From NCBI GenBank assembly GCA_037974335.1, contig CM075760.1, positions 19,275,791 through 19,339,790 on the forward strand: a DNA stretch of 64,000 nucleotides, in the 5' to 3' direction. Positions 22,261-33,705 of the stretch are shown here, piece after piece (position 1 is the first letter of the stretch; each line of letters starts with the position of its first letter). Under the pieces are notes generated by a model. The model saw only the letters and a list, made by a program, of their open reading frames with translations, did not search any database and was not told where the DNA came from. Both the position numbers and the translations under genes were made by a program. Origin of the DNA: Prionace glauca (lineage: Eukaryota > Chordata > Chondrichthyes > Carcharhiniformes > Carcharhinidae).

Positions 22261-23739
22261 GGGCCCTCTCTGCACCCTGTGTGCAGCAGCAGAGTACATT
22301 GTTTCACAACGGCTGTGCTCTGTTGTCCTTCTAAATGAACAGAGCAGTTCATCGTCTGAGAATTATAGAGTCTTAAAGAACAAACAGACGCCATTCGGCC
22401 CATTGCCCGCGTACTGTCTCTGTTGAAGGGTATCCACTTATTCCTAACGAACAGCTTGCTTTCTATATTGATTATATATATATTTCTCATTCCGTTTACT
22501 GCCCAAATATTAAATATCTTCGTAAATCTTCGAAATACATTATGTCTCCATTACAGATTGACATGGATCATCGCAATTTCTAACATCGTCTGCTCAAAAC
22601 ACAAGTCTTCTCATCGCTCCCTCCACTTTCATAGAGTTAGCCTGAAATGCTGCCATCCATTCACCCCCTGCGAGACCAGCCGGATTAACTCTGTTTCTTT
22701 TTAACCTTTTCCAAACTTGAATTGATCGGGTAGAAGTCTGCCAACCACTTCTGAACAGAGATTCTGCTCTGTCCGGTATGGGGGTGAAAATGCCCCAGTT
22801 GATCAAGTGGCACTCCCCTCAACACTGTGCTTCCTTATCCCAACTCCACGTTTTCCAGTGTCTCACACACTGTCTGTCAGGTTAACACTGAAAGAGGAAA
22901 GAGTCTCCCGCTCAGCACTGCACATTCTCAACCCAACTCTATCTTTCCCAATCTCTCTCACACACTGTCTCTGAGGTTAACACGAAACGAACGAAGAATC
23001 AATAAACTGATCCAAGTGTTGCGAACTGTGCTCGCGAGAATGGTGTGTTCAGCGTTAGACTTGTAGCCTTGCTTTCTGAAATCTGTGTAGTGAGTAAATA
23101 TTTGATTATTGATATGTTTAATATCATTGGCAGCTTCTTCTCCTTCTGACCCGAGTCCTTTCTCTCCTTTGATTCAGTAAAATAATAATTACTTCTTATT
23201 TTCTGGCTCATTTCCTCTAGTTTTTGTTTTGCTATGGGTTAAACAGAGGCAGCCTTTTCATGAACTGAGTTGTATGTCTGTTAGTTACAGAATTGCATTC
23301 ATTCACCTGTCTGAACAATCCCGCCAGATGGGGAGATTTGGTTTCCCGCATTTATCATATTCAGTCCATAAATTGTTGCATTATTTGATTTATTTTATAG
23401 CGATAGGGTGGGTTGGACGCTGGTGGGTGGATGGGGTGGGAGTTCTCCTGAGAAGGAGATACCCAATTTTAAGCAATAGAATGAACAGGTTGAGAGAGAG
23501 TCTGTATCATATGACTCATGCTGTGTCTGTAACTCTGCAGACGGAAACACCCACTTTTGGGGCAGAAATTGCCCCTCCCACTGCGCGGCAGGTCCAACAA
23601 ACCCCGGACGAGAGAATAACATGCCCAATAACAGAAGGCAGTCAGTATGGGTCAGAGCGACAGCAGCAAAGGCAGCTGACAATGCTGCTGTTATTTCTTC
23701 ATATTTTCAATTCAGAACAGCGAAGAGTTAGTAACCAGT

Positions 23740-23753
23740 GCGCCCCCTGACGG
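23740..23753 (-). promoter_or_regulatory. CTCF-like motif (unit A)
   Basis: On the minus strand CCGTCAGGGGGCGC fits the CTCF consensus at 12 of 14 positions. In unit B the same site (about 37.06 kb) lacks one C of the run, shortening the core. Confidence 0.4.
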
Positions 23754-23899
23754 AAGTTCAGAAACTTTCAATGTTGGGATAACGAGCAAAGTACAAATTT
23801 ATCAATGGGGCAACTTCCAGTGCCCGAATTTTAGGAGATATGTTTCAGAAAATTCAGCCGTTTAAATATCTCGTAAATACTAAACATTAGTTACCGGTG

Positions 23900-24130
23900 G
23901 GACTTAGCCGTCGCTGGCTGGCCAGCATTTATCGCCCATCCTTATTTGCCCTTCGAGGGCAGTTGAGAGTCAACCACATTGCTGTGGCTCTGGAATCACA
24001 TGTAGACCAGACCAGGTAAGGGCGGCAGATTTCCTTCCCGAAAGGACATGAGTGAATCAGATGAGTTTTCAGACAATGGTTTCATGGTCATCAGTAAATT
24101 CTGAATTCCGGCTCTCCCCAACACGAACTG
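23900..24130 (+). repeat. Dispersed shark-type repeat (unit A)
   Basis: Contains ctggccagcatttatcgccc, caaccacattgctgtggctc and tggtttcatggtcatcagta, a repeat I recognise from many cartilaginous-fish sequences; probably SINE-like. The unit B copy is at 37.22-37.45 kb. Confidence 0.6.
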
Positions 24131-24510
24131 AGTTTCTGGATTAATAGTTTCGCGATAATATCATGAGGCCATCCCATCTTTATTTATGATAACACTGGTT
24201 TTTACTCTGTCTATTATACTCCGTACTTTCCAATCTCGATCTCTATTTCAACAGTTTCCTCATTTTCTGTCCACTCCTCCTACGATGACTGAAATTTCCA
24301 ATGTTCTGCTTTCCACTCACTCAGTCTAGTTTACATGCTCCCTCTTTCCTCTGCTTTCAACTAACTTCATTTCTGACGGAATCTTAATAATTAGATTCTA
24401 TATTTTGTTTTCAGTTGCGCTGATTTCCTTTTTTTGACTATTTTAAAATAATTCCATCACTCCCTCTGCCGACATTGCAGACACACAGAGTGGATCTCAC
24501 AATCGATGGA

Positions 24511-24549
24511 GGTTTTTGTATGGGACCCCCCTGTGTTTGTTACACTGTG
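24511..24549 (-). other. V recombination signal (23-RSS)
   Basis: CACAGTG (24543-24549), 23-bp spacer, ACAAAAACC (24511-24519), minus strand; consensus-perfect. Confidence 0.92.
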
Positions 24550-24882
24550 GCTCACGGCACAGAGATAGGTGGCGGTGTCTGTAACTCTGGCGTCTCTCAC
24601 AGTCAGGGCACTGAATTTGTAGCCTTCCCCGATTGAGGCAGTGATCCTCTCGCTTTGATCGGTCTCTCTTCTGGCCATCACCAGATGCTGGGGTGGCTGA
24701 TTCGGGGACTGTCTGTACCAAGACAAGCTGGGAAACGCAGTGGTGGTGGTGCAGTTGATGGATATGGTTTCCTCTTCGCTGACAACCTCCCACCGAGGGA
24801 GCTGCATCACCTCATCTGCTCCAGTCACTCCCGTGAAGATCAGAGTGAAAAGCAGCAAAGAGAATCTGTAAATTCGGAACAT
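24550..24882 (-). CDS. F3 TCR V segment, intact and intronless, unit A (24.7 kb)
   Basis: A single open exon encodes both the signal peptide (MFRIYRFSLLLFTLIFTGVT) and the V domain (GADEVMQLPRWEVVSEEE onward). There is no leader intron, unlike every other intact V here. FR1 Cys is in ISINCTTTT, FR2 in LSWYRQSPNQPPQHLVMARR, FR3 in YKFSALTVRDARVTD, and the second Cys in TATYLCAVS. CDR1 contains AGCT (24726-24729). A perfect 23-RSS follows. The frame stays open through the RSS to 24457. An alternative model with an upstream leader exon and an acceptor inside the hydrophobic stretch is possible but weaker. Confidence 0.88.
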
Positions 24883-25381
24883 TTTTCAGATCATATGAAA
24901 TTCCTGCTCAAGTAATTGTCCAAGGAGTTCAGTTTAGAATTAGGATATGTATATAATATTCACACGAAGTAACAAGGAGCCAAAAACCCGCTCCAGTTGT
25001 AACTGTGGCGTCTCTCTGTCGAACTGATGAAAGAAGCTGAGACTCGAGCTTTATCCGCTCACGGATGTCGATTCTACTGGAATCAGAGATGGAGAATTGA
25101 AACCGGAATAAATAAACCCCATCGGCAACCCCATGTTTCCGGTTACCAATCTCGTCCCACGTGTCTAACTAGGAAACCATTCTCCCTATCAGAACATTGA
25201 CTGAACCCAGCTCGGGGTGAATCCATTCACTGGCTGCCGGCTCTCCAGCTACTAACCCCACAGCACCACCGCGGACACAGGGAAATGCAGTGAGAGCATC
25301 CCGAGGCAAAATATACAGGGTGAAGTTTGAAACGGATGTTTTCAAATATCCAATTCCTGTTTTACAGAACAGGCAAAGGAA

Positions 25382-25842
25382 ATGCTCAACATTTGGACTG
25401 TTTGGAGAATATTCATAACAAGTAATTGTGAACCAAACAGATTTCATATTTACTTTAATTTTAAAAACGTGATTTAAAATTAAATTTTAAGTATTCAGAC
25501 GGTCTGATTTATTTCTGTTTGAGCAGGTTTTTCAGATCTGAGTCATGGAGATTCTGTCACTCTGTCGCTATCCTCAGGATGAAAGACGAAAGAAGAAACA
25601 TTGAGTTTAACCTGTACCTATGATATTACAATGATCAACTACATTTTATCCTGATACCGGCAACACTCAGCGATACAGCGTCTATTTGTATTGAGGAAAA
25701 ATTAGATATTTGTTGAAGATATAACAAATCTTGTTGAAAGCCGTTTCCCTGGAGACCTTCAGACGTCGAGTAAATTCACCAGTTTGACTATCTCTGGTCT
25801 GCAGCTGACTGACGCTGCCGTGTATCACTGCGCTTTCAGTCT
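25382..25842 (+). pseudogene. F2 V-segment relic, unit A (25.6 kb)
   Basis: Leader relic 25382-25421 (MLNIWTVWRIFIT); V exon 25536-25842 after TTTTTCAG with several defects: a stop in FR1 (after LSSG), a stop at FR2 Trp (ILS-stop-YRQHS), a further stop in FR2/CDR2, and VYHCAF at the second Cys. GDLQTSSKFTSLTISGLQLT is well kept. The heptamer is decayed (CATCGTC, 25843-25849); the 23-bp spacer and ACAAAACCT (25873-25881) are kept. Confidence 0.85.
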
Positions 25843-26661
25843 CATCGTCATGGAAATCAGTCTGACTGATGTACAAAACCTGCCTTGAACTATCGGTTGA
25901 AACCGTGTCTGCTGCACAGAATCGTGGGCAGATGCAGCCACAATGTAACAGTCAGCCAGGCAAGAATCCTCATTAACCTGGGATCAGCCTTCACCCAAGT
26001 GTTTCCAGTATCCGGCCACTTCAGTCATCGTGCCTCTTTGAGTCTGTGAGATCACTCAGTGGTGAGTTGGCTGATATTTAAGGAAACACCTCGAGCTGGA
26101 GTGCTTTCACCACCTTGATAGGGGAACGGTTGCCCTTTTCCAGATGGGATTGTGGAAACGAAACCCTGCTCTGTAAATTGGCAGCTGCAAATTCCGGCTT
26201 GCTCATAGTAATAAAAACATTCCAGCATTAAGGAAACATTCTGTAGTTCACTGGTCATTCGGGGAATTCTATTCTCAATGTTTGTTTTAAAGATCACAGT
26301 CGCTTCCTTGTGAAATCTCTTCATTGATTATACACTTCCTCTGAAGCTGCAAAACTCTTGTCGGATCAAATAAACCCAGACCACAGGTCGCCGGAAAAAG
26401 GCTTCAAAATCTGATGGGGATTGAGTTGCTGAATATTAGACAGACACCGGAACTGGCTCAAATGACAATTACTAAACCAAAGAGATCAAATACATTTAAG
26501 AAGGTCAGCGATAGTCCAACTGCGAGTTGAAATTAACCAATGCAATTCCTCAAATGTTCCTTATCTCTTGTTGAGGTTGTGTTTTGTTCTGATATTTCAG
26601 GAAGGCACCTGCGACTCTCTCAGTGGAGAGTGAATTATTCTTTCTGTTTATCGGTGCAAGA

Positions 26662-26675
26662 GCACCCTCTGGTGG
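26662..26675 (-). promoter_or_regulatory. CTCF-like motif 3' of F6 V (26.9 kb)
   Basis: Minus strand CCACCAGAGGGTGC, one mismatch to CCASYAGRKGGCRS, same strand as the V, 24 bp beyond the nonamer. Confidence 0.5.
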
Positions 26676-26738
26676 TACCTTTCTAGAACCCCAGTGTGAG
26701 GTTTTGTCCGGGAACCGCTCTATCTCTGCCGCAGTGTG

Positions 26739-27028
26739 GGCTCAATGGCACAGAAATACACAGCGCTGTCGGAGTGAAGAGCCCTGGCTTATTTAAGAGA
26801 GCAGTTTTGTTTCCTTTGTGCAAACAGCAGGAAGCCTGGCTCTTGAGACGAATCTCCCGCGCTTTATCCTCATTGAATATTTCGGACCTTTTCCGGTTTA
26901 CTGGACGTATCAGAACAGAGATGGTTCACGGTTGGTTATTGACTGACGACACTCCGGTATTGTGCTCTGTTCTTCCTGAATTGTTAATTCAGAAGGAACC
27001 TGGAACAAGGAATCATCGTTCATGGTTC
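26739..27028 (-). pseudogene. F6 V-segment relic, unit A (26.9 kb)
   Basis: Minus strand. Acceptor TGTTATAG, FR1 fragment DDSLFQVPSELTIQEEQSTI, then REPSLF-stop-YVQ-stop-TGKGPKY (the FR2 Trp codon is TGA). Frame changes follow, and the 3' end reads DSAVYFCAIEPTLRQ in another frame. The RSS is well preserved: CACACTG (26732-26738), 23-bp spacer, GACAAAACC (26700-26708). A CTCF-like motif follows. So the coding part is dead but signal and motif are kept. Confidence 0.82.
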
Positions 27029-27111
27029 CTATAACACAAACCCAGAGTATTCCAAAAGTCAGAAATTAAACACAATTCCTGGATAGGACATTGACTGAAC
27101 AGAGACTCGAT

Positions 27112-27245
27112 GTGGAGATACCGGCGTTGGACTGGGGTAAACACAGTAAGAAGTCTCACAACACCAGGTTAAAGTCCCACAAGTTTATTTGGTAGAAAAC
27201 GCCAAAAGCTTTCGGTGTTTTCCCCTTCATCAGGTGTCTCACCAG
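27112..27245 (-). mobile_element. Penelope-like terminal fragment (unit A)
   Basis: gataccggcgttggactggg, agtctcacaacaccaggtta and ttccccttcatcaggtgtct; the same terminal block as at 2.53, 50.97 and 47.9 kb. Confidence 0.72.
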
Positions 27246-28493
27246 ACAACAAGACCATTATTACCAGTAAGGAACAAGGGGACATATCGTAATTCCTTTA
27301 GAGTTCGACAGAAAAATACAGGTTATTCTCGATGTGTTGATTCTTCTAATCTGATACAAAGTGTAACCCAGATCAGAATGTGGCTTTACTGACTCAGAAA
27401 CTGAGGTTGTTTTTCAGGGTTACGTCTAACTGTTCTGTGAATGTTGATCGAAGTGACGCACCAATAAATGGGATTCGGACAGAATTATCTAGTCTGATTG
27501 CTTCTCTTTCTCTTTCTGACATTTTCAGGGTTTCTGCCTCCCTTTTCTTGTTTCTGTCTCTGTCAGTTGTTCGTTCTGACTCTCTTTTCGAAGTACCATG
27601 AAAATGCGGAGTTTAGAAAATCTAACTTGTCTCGGAATCTTATGAAAAAAAAATCCTCACAAGAACTACTCTGTTAATAGTAGCAAACATATTTCTGTAT
27701 TTTATAGATAAGTTTGAAATTACAACAGTTAGACAAAATGCTTAATTTAGTGGGAATCAGGGCAAAATCAATTCCCTCTGCATGCGGCACAATAACAGTT
27801 GCAATCTGCAAAGTTTCGTGTTGATTTGAATTCGTTTTATTCATTCTTTATGGCGTGCACATTGGATAAACAGAATGAGCTATCAAGATACAAGGAAAGC
27901 ATTTCTCCCTTCTTTATAGTTATCTCAAATGAAGTGTGTGTTACTCGGCATAATAATAATTACCTGATGACATAATTATACATCGATGTGAGAAACCTGT
28001 CACTTTTTCAGTCGCGCTGGCAAAATGCTTTTTCCAAACCATTTATTTTGCACGGACAACACAAACTGACGCCAACTTCAATCAAAAAATTGGAAAATAT
28101 TAATCTGTCAGTTTGTTTGCCCATTGTAAGTTTGTATCGTCCAGGTATCATTCACAACTTAAGCTCCAAAGACCTCAGTGCATCAAAGTGCAGCAACGTT
28201 TATCTACTATACGTTTGGATGGAATTAACATCTGATAACTACATCAGTTGTGTACATTAATCCCTAAATGCAATCTCCAGGCAATAACTCCCATGGGCAA
28301 TGGCGAACAATGTTCGCATAGAGTGGATGATAACAAAAGGGCAAATGGCCACCCGACCTCCTGCTGCAAACTTTCATCCCTGACAACGATATTCAATATT
28401 CACACTTCAGCAACCGGGTCCTAGGTCCAGCTATCGAGTGACTGAACCTCTCTGTGACTCACAAAGGCCGGCGCCTGCAGTAAGTGAAAGCCG

Positions 28494-28507
28494 CCAGCAG
28501 ATGGTGA
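28494..28507 (+). promoter_or_regulatory. Weak CTCF-like motif (unit A)
   Basis: CCAGCAGATGGTGA, 12 of 14 fits to CCASYAGRKGGCRS; 0.5 kb upstream of the V 29.2 leader and on the same strand. It is conserved in unit B. Confidence 0.35.
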
Positions 28508-28740
28508 TATTGCATTATTTTCGTCACGAGACAGTGACATTCCCGTTTCAACTCACAACCCATCAACCGAGAGAGTACGTGAACAATGGGCCGAATGGTC
28601 TCTGTTAGTGTTACAACAATTTACGGTTCCAAGATTATGAACGGCTCTTTTCAATTAGAAAGACGCCACAGCACAATTCTTGCAACACAATTTACTTTGT
28701 TGCTGCAGTGAGGAAGGAGATGCTCGGAAGCAGTGACGGT

Positions 28741-28840
28741 TCAAATGGTTTGTGGTTTGAGAAACAGCCAATTGCTGAGTGGCACCGTGAGAAACGTCAG
28801 ATACCGATATCCCATAATTATCCAATCGGTGACAGGGTGG
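28741..28840 (+). promoter_or_regulatory. Promoter of F4 V 29.2
   Basis: CCAAT (28768-28772), GTGGCACCGTGAG, a CRE-like ACGTCAG (28794-28800) and a second CCAAT (28822-28826), about 160-240 bp before the leader ATG at 28983. The same block occurs before V 42.6, before the relics at 22.2 and 35.5 kb, and as orphans at 13.7 and 50.6 kb, so it is the conserved promoter of the family. A CRE-like element is also a known part of mammalian TCR V promoters. Confidence 0.65.
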
Positions 28841-28982
28841 CCCTTCGGTCTCACATTGAATGGGGGGATGTGAAGCTCTTGCCCCTCCTCTCCCTCCCCA
28901 ACATTCAGAGTCTGGGCCTCGGCAGCAAGTCCCAGTTTAGAGAGTAGATCCTGATTGATGCTCTTGTGTATCTTCATCAATC

Positions 28983-29410
28983 ATGAAGAGAAATCCCCGC
29001 AAAGAGTTATTTCCAGTTGGAGCTCTGATGCTGCTGATATTGTGTGAGTTTATTGATTTACTCAGACGGATTATTTTAACAATCTCTTCGTAACGTATAG
29101 TTTATGAGTGATTTTCTTCTGTTCACAGCTGTTCAGTGTGAGGATCAGAGCTCCCATCCTGAGCAGGTCGTGTCTCGGGAAGGGGAGCGGGTTGAACTCA
29201 AGTGTCGGCTCTCTGTTGCTACAGGCGATACAGTAGCCTGGTACAGACAAACACTGAGAGAACCTCCGACATTTATCGCCTCCATTTACCAGGGGAATTC
29301 CACCAAAGGAAGTTACACACTGTCCTTTGACCGAATAAAGAATTCCAACACCATTTCTATAGATGAGACGACGGTTCTGTTCTCCGGAATGTATCTCTGT
29401 GCGAAGCAGA
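28983..29410 (+). CDS. F4 TCR V segment, intact, unit A (29.2 kb)
   Basis: Leader exon 28983-29043 (MKRNPRKELFPVGALMLLIL), donor TTGT/GTGAGT, 85-bp intron, V exon 29129-29410 after GTTCACAG. The mature chain starts near QCEDQSSHPEQVVSREGE. FR1 Cys is in VELKCRLSVATGD, FR2 in TVAWYRQTLREPPTFIASIY, FR3 in KGSYTLSFDRIKNSNTISID, and the second Cys in VLFSGMYLCAKQ. The frame is open; the promoter is identified at 28.74 kb. Unit B partner: V 42.6. Confidence 0.9.
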
Positions 29411-29449
29411 CACAGTGAGACAAAGAGCGGATCCCCCTGTACAATATCC
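29411..29449 (+). other. V recombination signal (23-RSS)
   Basis: CACAGTG (29411-29417), 23-bp spacer, nonamer ACAATATCC (29441-29449), which lacks part of the A-run and may be weak. Confidence 0.82.
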
Positions 29450-29867
29450 TGTTCACCGCTGTGTCTCCGCTGCACTTTTAAGTTTTCTGCAAATCAGAAA
29501 TGCCGTTGATGTTCTTGAATGTTACTTTCCCACATTTAATGTTCTATCTAGATAGCGTTCTAACATCCTAAAGTTGTCATTAAAGATGCAGATTATCGAA
29601 GCATATTAATTTTTTTTTTAAAAAACTGTTTCGTTGTTCCAAAAGCAAATTAAAGAGACAGGCAGAAAAATCTGTCTGTCAATTATCTAAATAAATATTC
29701 TAGAAAAAGATAGGTGAATAGACAGATTGATAAGAGGTAGAGATGTTCAGAGTCAGATGCAGACAGATAGGTGGATAGACTTAACTTTCTTTTGCCAGTA
29801 TGCGTAAGAACTTTATGTAATAATGCCTGTTTGTATCTTTATATTAATTTTGTTCTTGTTTTCACAG

Positions 29868-30125
29868 CTGTATCTTGTCACTCGAAGACATTTCAGATAT
29901 CGATATATCGGGTAAATCAAGGACAGACCGTCTCTCTTCATCACAATATTACTGTTACTGGGAATGAGTTTGTATTTTAGTACCGACAATTCACTGATCA
30001 ATCTCCAGAGGATCTCGTTTCCATATTCAGAGATGAAACAGCTGAGGTTTAATGTACCTGTGGACAGTGAGAAAGAGTCCACCAGTCTCACTGTGTGATG
30101 CTGCGGTGGATACAGTGCAGTGAGA
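29868..30125 (+). pseudogene. F5 V-segment relic, unit A (29.9 kb)
   Basis: V exon after GTTTTCACAG. SKTFQISIYRVNQGQTVSLH is readable; the FR2 Trp is a stop (TTTTAGTACCGA), FR3 has small deletions and frame changes, and the second Cys region reads GGATACAGTGCAGTG, the shared Ser-type codon. RSS CACAGTG (30126-30132), spacer 22 bp, ACAATAACT (30155-30163). Confidence 0.85.
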
Positions 30126-30500
30126 CACAGTGAAACGACAGATGCAAAGCCTGTACAATAACTCACTCGACATGGGGACTGTGGAGCCAAACATCCCATG
30201 GCCTTTAGAAGAGAGTATGTTTCAAGCCATATCGATAGAAAATGTTCTTCCTGTGAGTTATATGATGGAATTAAAAGAATATAGTTTATTGCTTCTAACA
30301 ATAGAACTTGCAGAAAAACCCACACTGAAATATACAAATTACTCCTTGACTCATCAGAAAACTGAAACAAATGATCTTGTATCAATATCAAGCAACAAAT
30401 GGAGAAAACTAAAAACAATAACAAAGGTATCAGATATAGAAGTAGTAACATTGATGTAATAAAACCCATAATAAACTGCTGCAATATGAACCCAGCGATA

Positions 30501-30534
30501 TCATGTAACAATATTACATGATATTGTTACATGA
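30501..30534. repeat. 14-bp inverted repeat private to unit A
   Basis: TCATGTAACAATAT, a 6-nt loop, then ATATTGTTACATGA. Just downstream, acatagaggatca is doubled. Unit B (about 43.84-43.88 kb) has neither feature, so both arose after duplication. Confidence 0.85.
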
Positions 30535-32148
30535 CAACATAGAGGATCAACATAGAGGATCATTGCTTCACTGATGACGCCCGCTTTCGTTAAACCTTGT
30601 AGGACTGTCAGTTCCCCCTGTAACAGGCGACAGTTGGAATTACAGGAAATATCTGTGCGTCATCACACCACAAACCGCAGTGTATTTAGAGCAAGAGTTT
30701 GTAAGTGAATTACAGAAGACCTGGCACTGAAGGTCTTCTGTACAAGAAGTTTTGGGTTCAAACCGCTTTGCAGTCTTTTGGCTACTGAGGTGTGTTCTTC
30801 ACCTCGCCACCAAATGTTGAACATCAGGGTCTGAATTCTTCCAGTATGCTTAATGACAGGTGGTGAGAACAGGAGAGTTTCCTGCTCACATATACTGCAG
30901 GAGGTAATGAAAGCCACTGCAGTAATTTGTCAGGCAGAATCATGGAGCAATCTAATGGAAATCTGTGATCACCTAGCGCCACGTCAGGGCATGGTGCCCG
31001 GAGGAATGAAGGGGGGGGGGGAGGTGGGGGGCGGACAGGAGATTTAGAGAGTGAACTCTATAGAGCATTGTATTCTAATGTCACTGGGTAATCTGAGTAA
31101 GACGCTTAGGACAGTATGGATCCTCAATATGGCTTCTCAATGTCGCAGAAAGAGAAAGAGAGAGAATGGGTGAAAAGAGAGCGAGGGAAAGGTGTCCATT
31201 ATTTGGTTCAAATTTGTGACAAGTTCAATGTAACCGGCACATACTTAAATTCCCCATTCCCTTTACTCCAGGGTCAGAGTGACGAGAATTTCTGATTGAG
31301 AATTAAACATTCCCACTGCCTCCTGCGGTGATGAAGTTTGTAACATCACCACAACTACACTGAAAATGAAATTCCTTAGGTTCGCAAGTCCCATTTGACC
31401 TCTGGAGTCTGTGAAAGGCACTACATCAGTAAAAGTTCGATCTCTTTTTTCGAGGGATACTTGTTTGTACAGGTTGCGTTCATTGTCTTTCTGTTTCCAC
31501 GGGAACCGATAATGTTTATCTTTAAATTCATTTTCGATATTTCAGTTTGTTTTTTTTCCAGAATAGGTTAATGAATGGTCACCACGCACTGGGACTTCAC
31601 GGATTCGGTCTCCAGTCCCTTCAGAAATTCTTTCCCCTCCAGGAGAAACCGGCAGTCTATCCGGAACAACACTCCGGGAACTTACCGAGGAGACAGCGCA
31701 GTGTTTAGAAATGCTGCACCGTCAGAGCTCTCAGCCTCTCGATGACCTGTTAAATCTGGGGTACCGTCTTCCCTCTCAGGTGGAGGTGCCACATGGTCAC
31801 TGTTTCCAAAAACAGCAAGAGAAACATCTTGTTCGGTATGTGTTCACCAATCACAATGACTGACACAGCCAGAGCACTACAATATTACTGAATGAAATAA
31901 TATCATTGTGAGTCCAAAAATAGCTGTTGTGTTTATTACATAAAACACTTCGGGACATTAAAATTTACAAAAATATTCTCAAGCTCATTCTTTTAAGTGT
32001 CCCAGTGTTTTAATTTTGCAATATATTTGTTATTCATAAAAATATTCTCAGTAAAAAATGAGAAATCGCTACGATTTCAGGTTCCATTTCAGACTCACTC
32101 TGATCCAATGTTTGCCTCACGCTGCGTTACGTTGCGTGAGGCTCTGAG

Positions 32149-32187
32149 AGTTTTTGTACAGGTTCAGCCCAGCTCTGTGTCTCTGTG
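32149..32187 (-). other. V recombination signal (23-RSS)
   Basis: CACAGAG (32181-32187), 23-bp spacer, ACAAAAACT (32149-32157), minus strand. Confidence 0.88.
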
Positions 32188-33100
32188 GGGCTCAGTGCGC
32201 AGTAATACACCCCGGAGTCTGTCAGCTCTGTTTCAGACACTTGCAGCGGGACGGTGCGGGTTGTATCATTGAGCTTCGCTGAATAACGGTCCCCTGTGGA
32301 TGCCTCTGTGTTGTACCTGTCTCTCCTCAGCAGAAACTCCATGGACCCGTTGAAATGCTGTCGGTACCAGAATAAATCAGGATTGCTATCACTTGTAGCT
32401 GTGTAATTACAGAGTAACTGAACAACATCTCCTTCAGTGACGGTGACTGCAGCCGGTGTCTGTGAAACAGAATCTCCTCCACAATGTCCTGTAAGAACGC
32501 AAAGAAATATTAAACTAAACAATGCGATTTCACCCTGCCCCCAACCCCACCCCGAACCCCCCAACCCCATCCCTCACCCCAGAATCTGCCGTATTCTTGA
32601 ACAATAATCTCAGAAAGAAATCACACAGCACAACAACATGTATATTTCACAGTTCAGCCGATGGAAAGAGGTGTTTGCAACGTTTAAATAAAACTTCCAC
32701 CATAAACATTCTGTTCTTTCTAAAGAGATGAGTTCCTCGCCTTCAGTCCCTATAACTGGAAACAGCTCACGGTCTGTCTGTTTGAAATGTGGCGTTTGCC
32801 AAACTCATCCACTGGTATCAGAGGAGCTTCAATCTGAGCCCAACTCATTCTCATTCCAAGGGGGAATTGTGCCTAATCCCAACAATGCTCAGCGTTGAGA
32901 CCAGCGAGATCCTGATAATTTTTCGATGTTGTGATCAATCCATTCCCTGATCACCCACCCACTCCCACTTGCATTGAGCGAACCGCCTGACAGAATTTAT
33001 TATGTGGTAGTGATGTACAACACGGAATTGAGCAACTTGTGAACCTACCGGTTAAAAGAACAGTCGCTATGATGAATACATACAAAGTAACCGGAGACAT
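32188..33100 (-). CDS. F1 TCR V segment, intact, unit B (32.3 kb)
   Basis: Leader exon 33049-33100 (MSPVTLYVFIIATVLLTG), donor AACCG/GTAGGT, V exon 32188-32488 after TTCTTACAG. It differs from V 19.9 mainly at CDR1 (TATSDSNPDLFWYRQ versus TATSSSTPYLFWYRQ), just after FR2 (HFNGSM) and in CDR2/FR3 (EASTGDRYSAKLND). Both Cys and FR2 Trp are present, with LTDSGVYYCALSP at the end. The frame is open. AGCT persists at the CDR1 edge. Confidence 0.92.
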
Positions 33101-33357
33101 GTTTGCAGAGAGCTGGAAGCGGATTTGACCAGAATGGGTTGAAGTGTTTTAGTCAAGAGCTGGGAAGAGGTTGAGTCATATCCGGGCCCACGTTGATTGG
33201 TTCACCACTGAAAACATCATCAGATAACATCCAATTGGTTTCAAGCTCCTTTGATCTCCAATTCAAGCAATAAACTCACAGTTCCTTCATTTCCAATTCG
33301 GCCTCTTGGCGGAGGGGCAATAGCATAAAAGTGAATTTGGTCATCCCAGTACAAAAG

Positions 33358-33705
33358 ATTACCATAGAACCCTACAGTGCAGAAACAGGCCCTTCGGCCC
33401 ATCGAGTCTGCACCGAACACAACCCCACCCAGACCCTATCCCCATATCCCTACACATTTTACCTGCTAATCCCTCTGACCTAAACATCCCAGGATACTAA
33501 GGGGCAATTTTAGCATAGCCAATGAACCGAACCCGCACATCTTTGGACTGTGGGAGGAAACCAGAGCACCCGAAGAAAACCCACGCAGACACGAGGAGAA
33601 TGTGCAAACTCCACACAGGCAGTGACCCGAGCCGGGAATCGAACCCAGGACCCTGGAGCTGTGGAGCAGCAGTGCTAACCACTGTGCTACCGTGCCGCCC
33701 ATTAC
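33358..33705 (-). mobile_element. Young SINE private to unit B, with target-site duplication
   Basis: Full-length minus-strand tRNA-derived SINE (33363-33700), flanked by ATTAC on both sides (33358-33362 and 33701-33705). Unit A has the empty site (ggattacattcctcttcag, about 20.95 kb). Nearly identical in sequence to the SINEs at 18.75, 49.0 and 59.6 kb. Confidence 0.93.

Larger units (their letters stand above)
17921..30640 (+). repeat. Tandem V module, unit A
   Basis: The roughly 12.7-kb unit begins at tacaggaaatatctgtgcg (about 17923) and recurs as unit B at 30642 and as a partial unit C at 43958. It contains V 19.9(-), relic 21.5(-), V 24.7(-), relics 25.6(+), 26.9(-), intact V 29.2(+) and relic 29.9(+). 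A and B look about 97% alike by eye, with differences mainly from private SINE insertions (18.75 kb in A; 33.36 and 34.13 kb in B). Stretches in A without listed genes (18.0-18.7, 19.1-19.75, 20.7-21.27, 22.3-23.7, 24.13-24.5, 27.25-28.5 kb) hold only shared non-coding sequence; 19.35-19.44 kb looks like another dispersed repeat. Confidence 0.92.

Noticed and set aside
23395-23682. Possible V relic on minus near 23.5 kb
   Set aside because: No WYRQ, Cys or RSS pattern could be found; only the CTCF-like word nearby is V-flank-like.
29071-29475. Long antisense open frame over V 29.2 (also 42395-42799)
   Set aside because: It mirrors a real, spliced V gene on the plus strand; the frame has no domain of its own.
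29813-30511. 232-codon minus-strand frame
   Set aside because: Antisense to the F5 relic and its 3' flank; the unit B copy is not open over the same span.
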